A DNA stretch of 64,000 bases from Diphasiastrum complanatum. Lineage: Eukaryota; Streptophyta; Lycopodiopsida; Lycopodiales; Lycopodiaceae. Shown piece after piece: positions 1 through 11,690 of the stretch (position 1 is the stretch's first letter; each line of letters begins with the position of its first letter). A program made the position numbers and the translations under genes. Below the pieces are notes generated by a model. That model saw nothing but the letters and a program-made list of their open reading frames with translations. It searched no databases and had not been told where the DNA came from. The stretch spans positions 25,303,803 to 25,367,802 of the forward strand of contig CM055108.1 of NCBI GenBank assembly GCA_029204225.1, written 5' to 3'.

Positions 1-1877
1 ACTCATTTGTAAAAAGATGGTGCTTTGAGCATGATTGAAGAAAAAGTTTCTTTTGCATCTTTATGTGATGAGTCCAAGAAAGTCAATTGTGCAACAAGTG
101 GTGTCACATGTATTCATAAAGAAATTAGATCAAAAGGTTCTATCATGAGACTTGGTGAGGAAGATCTCAAGTCAAAAGGGAGAGATGAATGTGAAGTGTT
201 CAAAGTAGGATGTACTTTGAATGATGTTTTTGTGAATGATAGTGAGGGTGGGTTCATTATCATTACCTATATCATTGATTAGAAGTCCAAGTTTGACAAG
301 AAAAAGTACTTCAATCATTCTTATGTTGAAGGTACAATGTATTCTTTTCATGGCTTCTAATGTTTGAGATTCTTCCATTTCTTATGATGCAACTATCAAG
401 AGGGAGATTGCTAACTATTGTGGTGTGATCATTAAGAGGGAGTCTTGTGAAGGAAAGGGCAAAGGAAGAGTGACTCTTGGGAAGATCCAAGGCATGGATC
501 TTACATCTCTTCATCAACTCAAAGGATGCTATGATTGTGGTGGAGAGTTCATGCATGATCGAGATGGCAAAAGGTTGGATGAAGAAGACTACATGGAGCA
601 ACTCATGTGGCAATTTCTTCAAGGCAAGGAAGATCTCATTGGTGAGCTCATTGAGGTTTGGTTTGAACTCAAATGGGCTGGTTCGATTAGGTTTGATACT
701 CAACTTCATCTACTCTACTTCATGTTGGATAGAATTGTAGAAATCTATCTTTCGGTTTATGATGGTGACATTGTTTTCACTAACTATAGTGAAAGGTTGA
801 AATCAAGCAATGATGAGATCTTGTGGGATGTTAATCATGTGTTTGAGAGGGAGTATCTTCAGAGGTTCATATCTGAAGATGTTTATAAATGCAAAGTCCT
901 TGATGTTTTATTGGAAGATCAAGATGTTGATCTTCATCAACACCAATAGACAAGTAACAAATGGAAGCTAGTCAAAAGCATCAAAGGAGAGCCACATGGG
1001 CAAAGCATTTTGGATCTATTATTACAGGTTCTTGAAGGCTCAAGTAAGGTTCTTGGAGCAACAAGGAAGTGTCCTTTTACTCTACCTTACTTGTTTAATC
1101 TCATGTATGAACATTGTCATGTCAATGTGTTGGAATTGTCAAAATTCAATGAAACTAGTTCCATAGTTTTGTATCATTTGGATCTTGGAGATGGAATAGT
1201 TATCATTGTTGGTTTCTATGATCAAGTAAATGCATTGATTTAAATCTTGAAAGATATTGAAGTGGTCAATATGTTTACTTTTGAGCAAAGTTCAAGATCT
1301 AGCATCCTAGTGTTGGCAAATTGGCAAATTGTTGACAATGTAGGATCAAGGGTTGAATGCAAATCTTGTGGAGATACGTCAAGTATTTCAAGTTCAGGCT
1401 TTGCTCATTCAAATGGAGCAGAAAACACATCATTTTGGCATTCATTCATTCAAGGGCTTTCATGGATTGGAGATCTATAAAGGCAAGGTGGTGATGGAGG
1501 TTCATTCACGGAGATACATGGTACATTCACTATGGGCATAGTGGAATGTGGAGGAGGCATGCAAACACTTGTTGGTTACTTTCACTTACAACTTGTTTGC
1601 TGCTGTTTTACAGAGAGTTCAAAGGTGGATACATGGAGGAATCCTTTCATTATGATTCTATGTTCTTTTACATGTATCTTGTTCACCATTCTATGTAAAA
1701 TTGATGTAAGAAATAGTGAAGCATCCTATATGGACACTATTATCTATATCAATTATGTTGTACTTCATATTGTGCATATTAGAACACTTGAGAAGAGATC
1801 TATTATCATGATGGAGATCATTCTTAGGTTGGAGCAAAGTAGTGTTGTAAAACTAGCAAGTTAAGTTGAAGAGGGAG
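1..1877 (+). mobile_element. 3' internal part of an unidentified retroelement, decayed
   Basis: Several open stretches lie on the plus strand at 25-282, 425-949, 1010-1243, 1247-1480 and 1532-1864, broken by stops and shifts. They are rich in Asp, Glu and hydrophobic residues, and I recognise no domain (no RT, protease, integrase or CCHC motif). The stretch ends in a purine run (GAAGAGGGAG at about 1868-1877) directly before a sequence that looks like an LTR, which fits a polypurine tract. I infer that this is the 3' internal part of an LTR element whose pol lies left of the window. It could instead be a decayed host gene. Confidence 0.4.
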
Positions 1878-2310
1878 TGTGAAAATTGTCAACATTTCCT
1901 AGCTAGTTTGAGGCCTAAATTGGCAATTTTTGTAAATAGTTTTGGATCTAACCTTTTACACGTGTGAAAAAGGCCTTGATACTTTTAATTTATTATATAT
2001 CTCATATTGAAGAAGTCTCAAACTTCAGGACCTTCGAAATGACACCAAAATCATGTTATTTGGACATATAGGCCAAAATTGGCTATTTTAGGCTACTGGT
2101 GCCCTAAAATTGGCTCCTAAGTTCTAGAGAGAGGAGAGAGAGTCATCTCTCTCACCTATATTAGGATGAAATTCGTGGAGAACAGGTTGGAGAAACTTAT
2201 TGTATTGTTGAGAGAGATCAATAGATCATTGTCACAGTTTCTTCCTCCATTGAGAGCATTGCTTTGTATATTGTCTTCAAGCTTTTGTGTATGATCTTAA
2301 GAGGTTTTCA
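1878..2310 (+). repeat. Probable 3' LTR
   Basis: It starts TGTGAAAATTG right after a polypurine run and ends GGTTTTCA, giving a short TGAAAA/TTTTCA inverted end pair. A TATA-like AT run lies near 1990. The DNA to its right belongs to a different, minus-strand gypsy element, so this LTR seems to be the right end of an insertion into that element. The matching 5' LTR would lie left of the window, so neither target duplication nor LTR identity can be checked. Confidence 0.5.
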
Positions 2311-2543
2311 AAAGTGGTAGGCTGCTGTTGTAGGGCTGGTATGCTGTTGTTTTTGGCTGCCATCAGTACCTTTTACTAGTTTCTTTTGTCTCTTGAATGC
2401 TTTGTCAAGTTCATGTGTATCAAAGGTAGCATTAGGTTGCTTTGCCATTTCTAGCTTTTGTAGCTTGTTGTGCAAAGATCTTAGCCAAGTATTTTGGGAG
2501 TTTGGATCCATTCAAGATCCACTTTTTTCACAGTCCCCAGTTC

Positions 2544-3227
2544 TTATTCAATGGGATGGTCCACGAATCTGGTAGGAGGTTTCCCTTTGGGTAACTGATC
2601 AGCAAACACATTAGAAAATTTACCCAAGACCTTCCAAATTTTTGGATCTTTCACACTTTGTTCTACCTTGGCCAATGGTTTTGTTTTTACTTCCTTGACT
2701 TGTCCTTCAGCTTCTTCAATCCTGAGCACAAACATTTTCACATTTGATCTAGACAACCTTTGAGCCTTCTCTACAGAAACCAGCTGCAAAGTTGAATGTG
2801 GTTGAGTAGATTGAACGCTGTGTAGTTCAAATTCGCATTCTCCTTGTCTGAAGCTCATCAGTCCTTGATCGGAGTTGATTGTTACATTCCCCAAAGTCTT
2901 AAGCCATTCCACCCCTAGTATAACATCAATTGGACCCAACTCCACAATATGGAAACTCGTTTTAAGAGTATAATCCTCCATTTGTAATTTCACCACTGGG
3001 GTGATGTTATTACAAGGAATGGTTACTCCATTGGCAATCTGGACTCTCATCTTATCACAACGATCCAAAGATGCTAATCCACAGATTTGTAACGACCTAC
3101 TATTAAAGAAGTTATGCGTACTACCATTATCTATTAAGCAAAATACTTTCCTTCCATTAATTAACGCTTGCACACGGAAGGTTTTGTTAGAATGGGATCC
3201 ATTGAAAGCATTTAAAGATATGCTCAA
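2544..3227 (-). pseudogene. Gypsy aspartic protease segment
   Basis: 227 codons. The active-site motif LIDNGSTHNF (the family consensus is D-S/T-G; here DNGS) lies near residue 32. The flap and wall region (DVILGVEWLKTLG) is near residue 107. The linker to RT (FSNVFADQLPKGKPPTRFVDHPIE) closes the ORF at an in-frame stop, where RT should start. The Asn in place of the usual Ser or Thr of the catalytic triplet may reduce activity, though plant elements do show this variant. Confidence 0.8.
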
Positions 3228-3266
3228 TAGTTCAACTTCTTGATCCCTCCTAATGGACCTTTCCTG

Positions 3267-3557
3267 CTATCCATGGTCTGATTGATGGTTTGGTGATTCC
3301 TCATCATATGAGGTGTCTTCCTTTCCTTCATCATTTTGCGACAGCTGAGTGTCAATGACATTCTCTGAAAAAGTGCTAGTATCATCTTCGTCATCTTCAA
3401 CAATCAAGGAAATCCCGGCAAACTTAGCTTTGTCACACTTATGCCTTGGTTTCCATTTTTGCTTACAAGTGAAACATAAACCCTGCTGCCGCAATCGATC
3501 TATCTCTGCTTTTGATCTAACAATCTTCACCTCTGGCTTGGCCTCCATGTTGCTCAC
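3267..3557 (-). pseudogene. Gypsy nucleocapsid CCHC knuckle segment
   Basis: 96 codons. Residues 27-41 read CFTCKQKWKPRHKC, the plant gypsy variant of the retroviral-type zinc knuckle that binds RNA. An acidic linker (DDEDDTS, DEGKEDTSYDEES) follows towards the protease. It is separated from gag and from the protease by frameshifts, so it is a fragment of a broken gag-pol frame rather than a gene of its own. Confidence 0.75.
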
Positions 3558-3784
3558 TTGTTTCTTACCACTATTCCTCCTATCAGCTTCTTTAATTGTC
3601 GGGTACTAGAGGATTGTGTTCCTTTCCTTATCATGTCGACAGATATCAGAATTCCATTCACCTTCCCATCCGTTAACTTCATATCTAGGTGCTCCTGATT
3701 TAGTCGACCACCTACCAACACATTTAGGCTCAATTTTAAGAGCCACCCCCATAGCTTGATCGAGATCAATACAAAAACGTGATG

Positions 3785-4696
3785 CTACATCAGCTCCAAA
3801 TCCGGCTGCAGTCCTTGTATATACCTTCGTAAGTGATCTACATCAGACACTGTGGGTAGTTTAAGAGTTAGACTCCAAATATCAAAGTTATACTCTTGTA
3901 TTGAACTCTTTTGACGTATCCTTGTCCATCTTTTAAAGTTGTTATCATCTTGGAATGGTCTTCTGAAGGTCTCAATACAAGCATTCTTACATAACGGCCA
4001 ATTAGTTCGTGCATTACATTCCTCCATTGATAGCCTATTCTCACTCCGCTTCCACCACTCATAAGCTGCTTCTTCAAAGTGGATTGTAGTGAAAGTGATT
4101 TTATCTCGGTCATCTCTATTGAACAGAGTAAAATAACGATCTAATTTATCCACCCACTCCTCAATGTCAAGGGTCTTAAAGTCACCGTTGAATTTTGGAA
4201 TGGTTATCTTATCCTTATACTCCCAAGTATCAAAGTGGTTTTGTTGTTCATGAAGTCTCGTGGAGTGTTGCACTCGTTGTTCAGACATGCCCCTATCAGT
4301 TCCAAGTCTGACTAGGTATTCAATATTAGTTTGTAATACATGTTTTCCCTTGTCCATGTCAATTCTTCGTACATCTTGGGAAGATGTTACATTTTGTAAT
4401 GGAGATGGTAGTCGGAACGATGTACATGGCTCATTAGATCTCTGATCAGCTCCCGCTAGTTTGTCTTGCCTACCAGCTAGGCTATCAAACAATTTGTCCC
4501 ATTTCGCCTCATCAACAAGTCGATTTCTTTCCATTGCTTGCAGCATTGTAACTATCAGATCTTGAGTAACCTTCATTTTACTTAATATGTTTTCTTGCTG
4601 GTTTGAAACCTGTAGTTCTTCCATCGTTTCATCAGTAGGCAAATTGTCTTGAGGTGGGTTATTTTTATCCACTATATGTTTTCCTTTACCACCCAT
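3785..4696 (-). CDS. Gypsy Gag capsid-like ORF
   Basis: 303 codons. The N-terminal half is polar. Residues 165-300 carry a Retrotrans_gag-like domain (IPKFNGDF, YEWWKRSE, a helix-rich segment, then a conserved SDVDHLRRYIQGLQPDL stretch). In the family this domain makes the capsid of the virus-like particle. The ORF runs out of frame at its 3' end before the CCHC knuckle, which lies about 230 bp further on in another frame; an intact element would have one continuous reading frame. The start is the first Met after the leader (MGGKGKH). Confidence 0.75.
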   Translation of the reverse strand: MGGKGKHIVDKNNPPQDNLPTDETMEELQVSNQQENILSKMKVTQDLIVTMLQAMERNRLVDEAKWDKLFDSLAGRQDKLAGADQRSNEPCTSFRLPSPLQNVTSSQDVRRIDMDKGKHVLQTNIEYLVRLGTDRGMSEQRVQHSTRLHEQQNHFDTWEYKDKITIPKFNGDFKTLDIEEWVDKLDRYFTLFNRDDRDKITFTTIHFEEAAYEWWKRSENRLSMEECNARTNWPLCKNACIETFRRPFQDDNNFKRWTRIRQKSSIQEYNFDIWSLTLKLPTVSDVDHLRRYIQGLQPDLELM

Positions 4697-5158
4697 TCTG
4701 AAGTGTTACAACAGTAATTTGGATAGTCTCAGTGAATTTGTCTTGTCGTTCTGAACACTTTTCGTTTCTGCTTCACTGAAATCCGAGCTCAAACAAAGAA
4801 GTTACAAAAATTACAAGAAAAAACTGATAAAATGGATTATATACAACTTAGAAGGGGGGGGTATATTTGAAACCGTGAAAAAAAATCCGAAAATTGTCGA
4901 CAAATTTTTTTTTAATCGGTTGCTCTTGTGGTGTAGTTTGGGTGCTCGTCAAAAAAAAAATTGTGACAACAGAAGGGATCGGGCTAGAGAGAGAAAAGAG
5001 AGGGAAAATCTCAACCGACAGAATTTAGAAGGAGAAAATCTCAACCGACGCATTTAGAGAGAGAGGAGGTAGCAGACGGTTAGAGAGAGAGAGAGAGAGG
5101 TAGCCGACGTCGTTATAGAGAGAGGCAAGGTAACCAAAGGAGAGAGAAAGAGGGCAGT

Positions 5159-5190
<32 letters not shown>

Positions 5191-5814
5191 CAGGTAACCG
5201 ACGGTTAGAGAGAGAGGGGGGTTAGAGAGAGAGAAAAAAAAATAAAAAAAAGTAGCTGACGGTTAGAGAGAGAGACATATGGAGAGAGAGAGGGAGTAAC
5301 CGACGGTTAGAGAGAGAGACATATGGCAAGTTCCAGAGCTGGCAAACCCACTACAGGCGTCGCAGGAGTCCTCACGGTCGGATGACTTCTAGAACCCACA
5401 TCGCAAGATAGATCGGACTCTAAGAAATCAGAGAATTCAGTGGCCAGCTACAGGTTGCAGCAATCAAAATCTCGGAAATCAAAGCAGTCAGCCAGCTACA
5501 GATCGCAGTTTGCCAATGTGCTTTCTCTCAGTAGCTGGTGCTTCTTGGCGGTTGAAACCAGAAAAGAGAGACCTTCTATTCAAGAATTATTCTCCATGGG
5601 CTATTAGTGCTGAGCATTCTTGTTCTGATCTTGAGGAATTGGAAGAATTGATGGCTTTCGATCTCTGAGGGGAGGCGAGTCTGTGGAGTATGGGATTGAA
5701 GAGGGGAATGATAGAAGAGCTCGGGCTTTGGATGTCACTGGCCTCAGTGGATCATTTGTGCAGGGGGCTCCTCGCCGTGATGGATTGGAAGGATAACTCG
5801 ATTGCGATCTCCGC

Positions 5815-5816
<2 letters not shown>

Positions 5817-5874
<58 letters not shown>
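5817..5874. repeat. (GA)n microsatellite
   Basis: A pure GA run of about 58 bp, followed by a short TTAGGG-like stretch (ATTAGGGTTAGATTAGG) that is too brief and irregular to be telomeric. Confidence 0.95.
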
Positions 5875-5877
<3 letters not shown>

Positions 5878-6089
5878 AGGGTTAGATTAGGTTAGGTCGC
5901 GTAGGTTAGGGCTGTAGGTACCTAGGTAGGGTTAGGTTTGGTTTTTTTTTAATAAAACCTCAAAATGAAGAATTTAAAAAATATTTACAACAGAAACAAA
6001 ACTTCAAAGCTGAAATATTGAAGTGCTTCTCTCTCACTTGGAAAAAATCCACAAAAAAATTTCAAAATTCTGACAATTCTGACCCATCT

Positions 6090-6640
6090 CCACAAATTTG
6101 ATCATAACTTTCTCAATATTGATTTAAATCAAACAAACTCGGTACCTCTTAAAATCTAACAACAAGCTCTACCAAATTATAGTATCAGATCAATGATTGA
6201 ATGTGATTTGATGGGTCAAATTAATAACAAAACAGGACTGAAAATTTTGAAGAAAGAAAACTAACAAAACTAGAGCTAGGAATCAAGAATTGTCATAACT
6301 TCTTGGATACTAATCCAAATGACCTGCCATATAGATCAAATCAAAGCTAAAACAATGCTCTAAAATCCTATGGAAAGAAACTTGAAATAAAAGCTCGGAT
6401 CAAATCTGAAAAATTCAAATCAAGTGAAAGCAAAATCCTAGTCACCTATTTTGACAACTTTTGGAAAAAGTGCAATAACTTTTGCATCTCTTATCCAAAT
6501 GGCTTGAAATTGGTGCAGATTACAACTGAAACAAATCTCTACAAAGCTATTGAATCAAATTAGAAATGAAAAACAAAATTGAATGCTAAAAATTCGTCTG
6601 AACAGAACTGAAAAATTCAAAGTTAAAAATTAGCAAAAAA
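6090..6640. repeat. Three degenerate tandem units of about 185 bp
   Basis: The words ATAACTT…ATCCAAATG.CTTG, then CTCTA.AAA..CTAT.GAA, then CTGAAAA.TT.AA recur in the same order near 6105, 6293 and 6473. The spacing is 180-190 bp. The units are much diverged, so the duplication is old. They lie in the leader of the minus-strand gypsy element. Confidence 0.6.
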
Positions 6641-6712
6641 AAAGCTACAAAAACAATAAACTCATCAAATCTAATGGAATTCTCATAGAATCATCATGAA
6701 TCATGGATCTAT

Positions 6713-6724
6713 GCTCGGATACCA
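6713..6724 (-). other. Primer binding site (tRNA-iMet type)
   Basis: On the minus strand it reads TGGTATCCGAGC. This matches the common plant PBS complementary to initiator tRNA-Met (TGGTATCAGAGC) with one mismatch, and lies five bases from the LTR end. It sets the orientation of the gypsy element as minus. Confidence 0.7.
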
Positions 6725-6729
6725 AGAAA

Positions 6730-7264
6730 TGTCATGTGCCAAATCTAAGCAAATAGCAATTACAATGGAAGTAAAGCTAAGAGCAAGAAGATAACAAGAC
6801 ATTCATGACAACATATCAGTAGAAAGCTAGAAACAATGAGATCACAATGGAATTGCATTAGCAATGAAAGAAAGAGTACAATCAATGGAAATGGAGCATT
6901 GATTCATGTGGATAGGGCACATGAGACCTAGCAATGGAGATCCCTATGGCTCACATTCACAAGGAAGCTAGAAGCTCTCACTTGCAAATGAGCCAAAAGA
7001 TTCACAAAATGATGTCTCTTGCCTAGTTATAGACAATGCTCTTACTTAACTAAACATAACTATCTTGAAGGATAGTTAACCCTTGTTAAGCATTATTTAG
7101 CCTACATTGGGCCCTTAGTGGCCTATTATCCTTATTTATTACTTTGAAGGCCTAAAGAGGGAACCGCCTTGTTCTTAAGGCTAATAGCTCCTTGTGGGCC
7201 TACAAAGCTTACAATGGATATTCTAATGCCTTGATAAGCATGGATGTACTAAAAATACATGACA
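6730..7264 (-). repeat. 5' LTR of the minus-strand gypsy element
   Basis: 535 bp bounded by a perfect 8-bp inverted repeat, TGTCATGT at the left and ACATGACA at the right. The PBS lies just inside. No second copy is seen in the window, in keeping with the missing 3' half of the element. Confidence 0.75.
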
Positions 7265-8689
7265 GTCAAGTTTATGTTGAGAACCTTGTAGCATCTATAC
7301 TTCCATAACCAAGGTGGACTTTTGACTTCAACTCATTGTCTATACAATAAGTGCAATGTACTCAAGGAGATATCTGTAATGTGTGGAATTACACTTTTGG
7401 ATCCACAAGCTTTGCTACTTGCTTTATTCTCTACATGTTCATGGTTGCTTGCTTATGGGATAATGCATTGTAGAAATTAAATGGTTTATGGTGCCATTTT
7501 GCTTAGCATTCTTGTGGTGTCATATTTAACCTCTGAGTAAACATAATAGCTATTGTATTATGTGGAGGGAATTTGTGGTAGAATAGGGCATGGTAAAAGA
7601 GTAGTTGTATGTGTACGAGTGAGTGTGGTAACATGTGGAGGATTGTGTTTGTGATTGAGTGGAAAGTTAATATATGTTCAAATGATTTTTCCCGTGCAAT
7701 GTATGCTACTACTCTTATGTGCTACGATGTTTACTTAGTATGTTTTGTAATATGCTTTGGTTTGCTTGTTAGTGTTGTTATTAGTGAAGATTAGTAAGGT
7801 AAAGAGTGGGAACCCATCTTCAAGGCTCCTCGTTGGATCGAATCTCACAATTTGTACTACACTGACACAAGAGTTCTCCATAAAGGAAGCTCGACACATT
7901 TGGTATCATTGTCGAGGAGCCAAATGGAGCTTCTCATTTTCTTTTACTATCTTGTTTAGTAGATTTTTATTGCATATTGTAATTCTTGCATAAAGTGCTT
8001 ACTTGTAATTAATTTCGATATTTCTCTACATCCAAGCTTATGTAAAGAACCAATCAAACATAAGTAACCTTCAAACCAAGTCCAAATCAGTCCTTGTGAG
8101 GACTAAATCCCTAAACCAATTAGCTTGCCAACATCAATTTTAGCATCAACAGATCAGATAAATCACATAAAAATCCAATTCTATATCAGCTTGGCGAACT
8201 TGTAGAGATTGCAGTCATAGACCCAAAAAACATTGCATGAAACTCAGTGCCTACCTACGTCAGTTCACCAATACACTAGGCAGATTCCCATCATTCAAAA
8301 ATTTCAATCAACAAACACACTAAAGTTACATTCGCCATTAGCATTTTCTCACATGTGGTGAGCCTACTATGGTCACCACCATCCTAGCAGTCTTAGGATA
8401 CCTAAAACTAACCTCTTATGAACTAGTAACTCACTTGTGACAAATGCTCATGTTCTTCAAAACTAAGTCAAATAATGAAGTACATTTCTCAAAATTTATT
8501 TTAAGGTCTTGCGAAGCTGAGTTCTCCAAACTCTTAATTGCCTCTACCAAGTCTCAAATACCCCTGGACACCTTAGCAAACTGGCTCTAGCTTCATCAAT
8601 AAAAGAAACTAATTAGATTCAAAGAAATTGTAAACAATATATCCAAGTTCACCCCTTTGCCAAGAGCTAGTATTGACGTTACAACATCC
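7265..8689. other. No clear gene; possible LTR and PBS of the next element
   Basis: There are short ORFs only. A PBS-like TTTGGTATCATTGTCGAGG lies at about 7897-7915 on the plus strand, 0.8 kb before a plus-strand gag remnant, so the DNA before it may be the decayed 5' LTR of that element. The similarity to the tRNA-iMet PBS stops after TGGTATCA, so this is weak. Confidence 0.3.
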
Positions 8690-9624
8690 CTTACACATTC
8701 CAGCCTGAGATGAGGCTAAGGGATGCAACTCGTGATTGGTTTTTCAATCTAGAGCATAGCAAGAGAAATGTTTGGCCTGAGTTGAAGGATGACTTCATTG
8801 AGAAGTTCAAACCATCCATATTTTTGGAAAATATATTTATCTTACTAGTAAGATCAAGATGTCGAAGGAAGAGAGGGTTCAAGACTACGTACGTAGAACG
8901 ATTGAAACAAATCATGAAATGAATGCATGGAAAATAATTATGAACGACCATTGCTACAATAGGGAGGGCAACAACATTTGGTCTCACCAGCACCTAACGA
9001 TGCAGCATCTGCTAGACCACCTAGTCCACAAGTGATTATTAGATAGCACTAGCTAACCTAGTAGTAGCTAAACAAGATCACAACTTTGGCCAAGATAATG
9101 GCCAGACACTATTTATGTGTCGGACAATGATAGGATCTTATTTTGTTTGGCAAATGGATCTGAACTTTCCATATACCCCTTATATACTGCTCAACCATGA
9201 AATAGTGGAATGCAAGGTCTAATTAAATATTTTGGATGTGGTAAAAATCATCTAGTTGCTGAGTGCCCCTATTAAGACACTTACATACCCAGTTCTAGAG
9301 GGTGTGGTTATGGACACGATTACAAGGATTGTCCATTACACACAGTACAACCAAAAGGGGAACAACATGTGAATGCACCAGTGGTCATCCATGATAGTTC
9401 CAAGCCATCATCCACAATAGTGGCCCCTCTATTTGTAAAAACACGTGTTTAATGTCATAAAGAAGAGCCTATTAAAGAAAGAGTGATTCAGGGTGAGTAT
9501 TCCTAGTCCCACATTACTAGTCACTACACCAAATCCACTAACCTAGGCAAATACCCAATCTGAAATAAGAGAGGGACCGGTATTTTAAGGTGCATCAATG
9601 GATAGAAGAATAATACACCAATGT
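8690..9624 (+). pseudogene. Decayed gypsy gag with two CCHC-like knuckles
   Basis: 8710-8922 encodes a gag core (LRDATRDWFFNLEH, then WPELKDDFIEKFKPS), typical of Retrotrans_gag. At about 9220-9275 the translation shows FGCGKNHLVAECPY, a knuckle whose first Cys has become Tyr. At about 9295-9345 RGCGYGHDYKDCPLH is a second knuckle, also without its first Cys. The frame is broken between them. The element is interrupted at 9625 by a copia insertion and resumes at 13713. Confidence 0.7.
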
Positions 9625-10585
9625 TGTCAAAAGTTGAGAGGACAGGCAACGGAAGCTTGAGCATAGGCATGTAGGAACGGAAACACAACAGTTAGCAGCA
9701 AAAATATTCAAGATGAATCATTCATACAAAATTGTGCAAGTGAACAATACAATAGTGAGACAGAAAATTGCACTCTGATTAATATCAACAGTGAGTACAA
9801 TGGCTTGAAATAATAACTTCAGCTTGTTGAGCGTGATAACGCTGGCTACAGAAAACTCTGATAATGTTAAAACCAACACTTACATAGCTTGATTCAGCTA
9901 GTATATATTTACAAGTGTCTTCAAAAAATATCTTACCAGCATTGAATGCTATTTACACCAGTCTTTGTATATGTACAAAGTGGATAATAGCCCTTGGGAT
10001 ATTTAGCGGCCGGCTATTTTTAGGGTTGATGATAAGTTGGCGACGTCAGTCTGCCACTGTTTGAAAACCCAAAAAACCCGAAGGTGCCCTTGAATAGAGA
10101 AAGCATGTAAATCCCGAAGGTGCAAAAATCTCGAAGGTGAATCTAAAGTGAAGGCGTAGAAATGCGAAAGAAAACTTGAAGGTGCCTTAAAAATGGATTT
10201 TGGTCATAGTGTCACATTTTTTTCCGAAGGTGCAAAAAATGCGAGGAAGGCGAAAAAGCCAAAGGTGCCTTAAAACGATTAAGGCACAAAAATCGCGAAG
10301 TTGCGAGAAATGCGAGAAAGGCGAGACAAGGCGAAGGTGCCTTAAAACGGTGAAGGCACGAAAATATCGAAGGGGCGAAAAAGACGAAGTGCCTTAAAAC
10401 GGTTAAGGCACGATAATCCCATTTTAAGGCGAAAAAGACGAAGGTGCCTTAAAACAAAATGTTTGAAGGAAAAACAAAGTTTTTGGAAAAATGCGATGGT
10501 CCGAAATATGTTGTCGGCCTTCGGCTGTTTCCAGGATGCTCATTACTTGAATGATTTGTTAAGGCTGAGCATAAGAAATATAACA
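9625..10585 (-). repeat. 3' LTR of the copia element
   Basis: 961 bp. It matches 12807-13712 over its length with scattered substitutions. It is 55 bp longer because it has one more copy of a hairpin-forming unit (GTGCCTTAAAACGGTTAAGGCAC type) at 10389-10411. The other units begin at 10265, 10337 and 10444. Confidence 0.9.
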
Positions 10586-10592
10586 CTCTCCC

Positions 10593-11690
10593 TTAATGTG
10601 GATCCTGAAAAACTTTGATCTTCAGATTTAACATATCGTTAAATATAAGATGTTGCTCTTTTGAAAGCCTTTGTGAAGTAATCTGCTGCCATGTAGTTTG
10701 TCCTGCAGAAAATGCTACCTCCTTGCTATGCACTTTCTCTCTGAGATAATGATACCTGATTTCAATATGTTTGCTTTGAGAGTGAAATCTCGGATTGAGA
10801 GAGAGCGCTATTGTGCATTGATTGTCACAATATATTGTTGTAGGAAGTGTCTGTGCAAGGTTGATGTCTGCAAGCAGTTGCCTTAGCCAGATCGCCTCTT
10901 TGGTTGCATTTGTGGCTGCTATGTATTCGGATTCCGTTGATGATAATGCAACTGAGGTCCGCTTCCGGCTGTTCCATGAGATTGGGCCTTGGTTGTATAA
11001 AAATACAAATCCAGAAGTTGATTTTCTGGTATCGACATCTCCTGCTTGGATGTACTTCATGACCTTTGTTACTGTTTTCCAATGAGTTAAGTCTGGATTT
11101 TATGGGAACTGGCTGAGTGTACTGATCGAATATGCAAGGTCACGTGCAGATCATTGCGTACACTAGTGAGCCGATGATGGATTGAAACGGGTAGCGCTTG
11201 ATTTCCTCCTTTTCTGCCTCAGTTTGAGGAGACTGTTCCTTAAAATAGTTTTAGTCCAGGATCGAGTGCAAAGTGACTTGATTTGCAGTTGGTCATACCA
11301 TACTTTTCCAACACGTCGTTGAGATATCGTTGCTGACTGATAAAAATCAGTCTGCTGGGTCAATCTCGTTGGATTTGGATTCCGAGACAATAGTGGGATG
11401 GACCTATGTCAGAGTCATCTTGTATTCCTGGTCCAGCATGCATTTTGTATTCTTCATCAGATTCAGATTGTTACTGAATAAGAGTGTATCATCTACATAG
11501 AGAGTGATGATGATGAAGTAATCTGATACAGACTTGAAGTAGACATTCGAGTCTGTCGAGTTTGGAATAAAACCATTCTCGATCAAAAATGCGTTGATTC
11601 TATGGAACCAGGCTCTTGGTGACTGTTTCAGCCCAGCATGCCCTTGAGTTCGTATCCCTCTGGCTGTGTCATATAGATTTCCTCTTCAAT
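10593..11690 (-). pseudogene. Copia RT (late part) and RNase H
   Basis: After the deletion junction the translation shows EEEIYMTQPEGYELKG and LKQSPRAW, then LYVDDTLLFS (RT catalytic YVDD, 11404-11586 frame). Shifts follow. RNase H is at 11060-10593: DTRKSTSGFVFL, SSTESEYIAA, YCDNQ and HIEIRYHYLREKV, with the catalytic acidic residues present. The C-terminus ends close to the LTR as in intact elements. Frameshifts lie between 11586 and 11060. Confidence 0.85.

Larger units (their letters stand above)
4700..6712 (-). other. Long leader of the gypsy element, GA-rich
   Basis: Two kb with no credible ORF, between PBS and gag. It holds an imperfect GAGAGA-rich stretch at about 4980-5330, a pure (GA)n at 5817-5874 and a weakly repeated AT-rich part at 6090-6640. 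The stretch 5330-5810 has more balanced composition but no recognised gene. It fits a retroelement leader that has picked up microsatellites; part of it may be an older insertion. Confidence 0.45.
2311..6729 (-). mobile_element. Ty3/gypsy element, truncated (gag, CCHC, protease)
   Basis: Read on the minus strand, the order is PBS (6713-6724), a long untranslated leader (about 4700-6712), gag (4696-3785), CCHC knuckle (3557-3267) and protease (3227-2544). The coding then stops at the conserved linker before RT (residues DHPIE). RT, RNase H, integrase and the 3' LTR are absent. The probable LTR at 1878-2310 suggests that a later insertion cut the element, or that its 3' part lies left of the window. 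Stops and shifts between gag, knuckle and protease show that it is dead. Confidence 0.8.

Noticed and set aside
5875..5935. Interstitial telomeric repeat
   Set aside because: Only a few irregular TTAGGG-like words; the same goes for 30325-30342 and 32975-33003.
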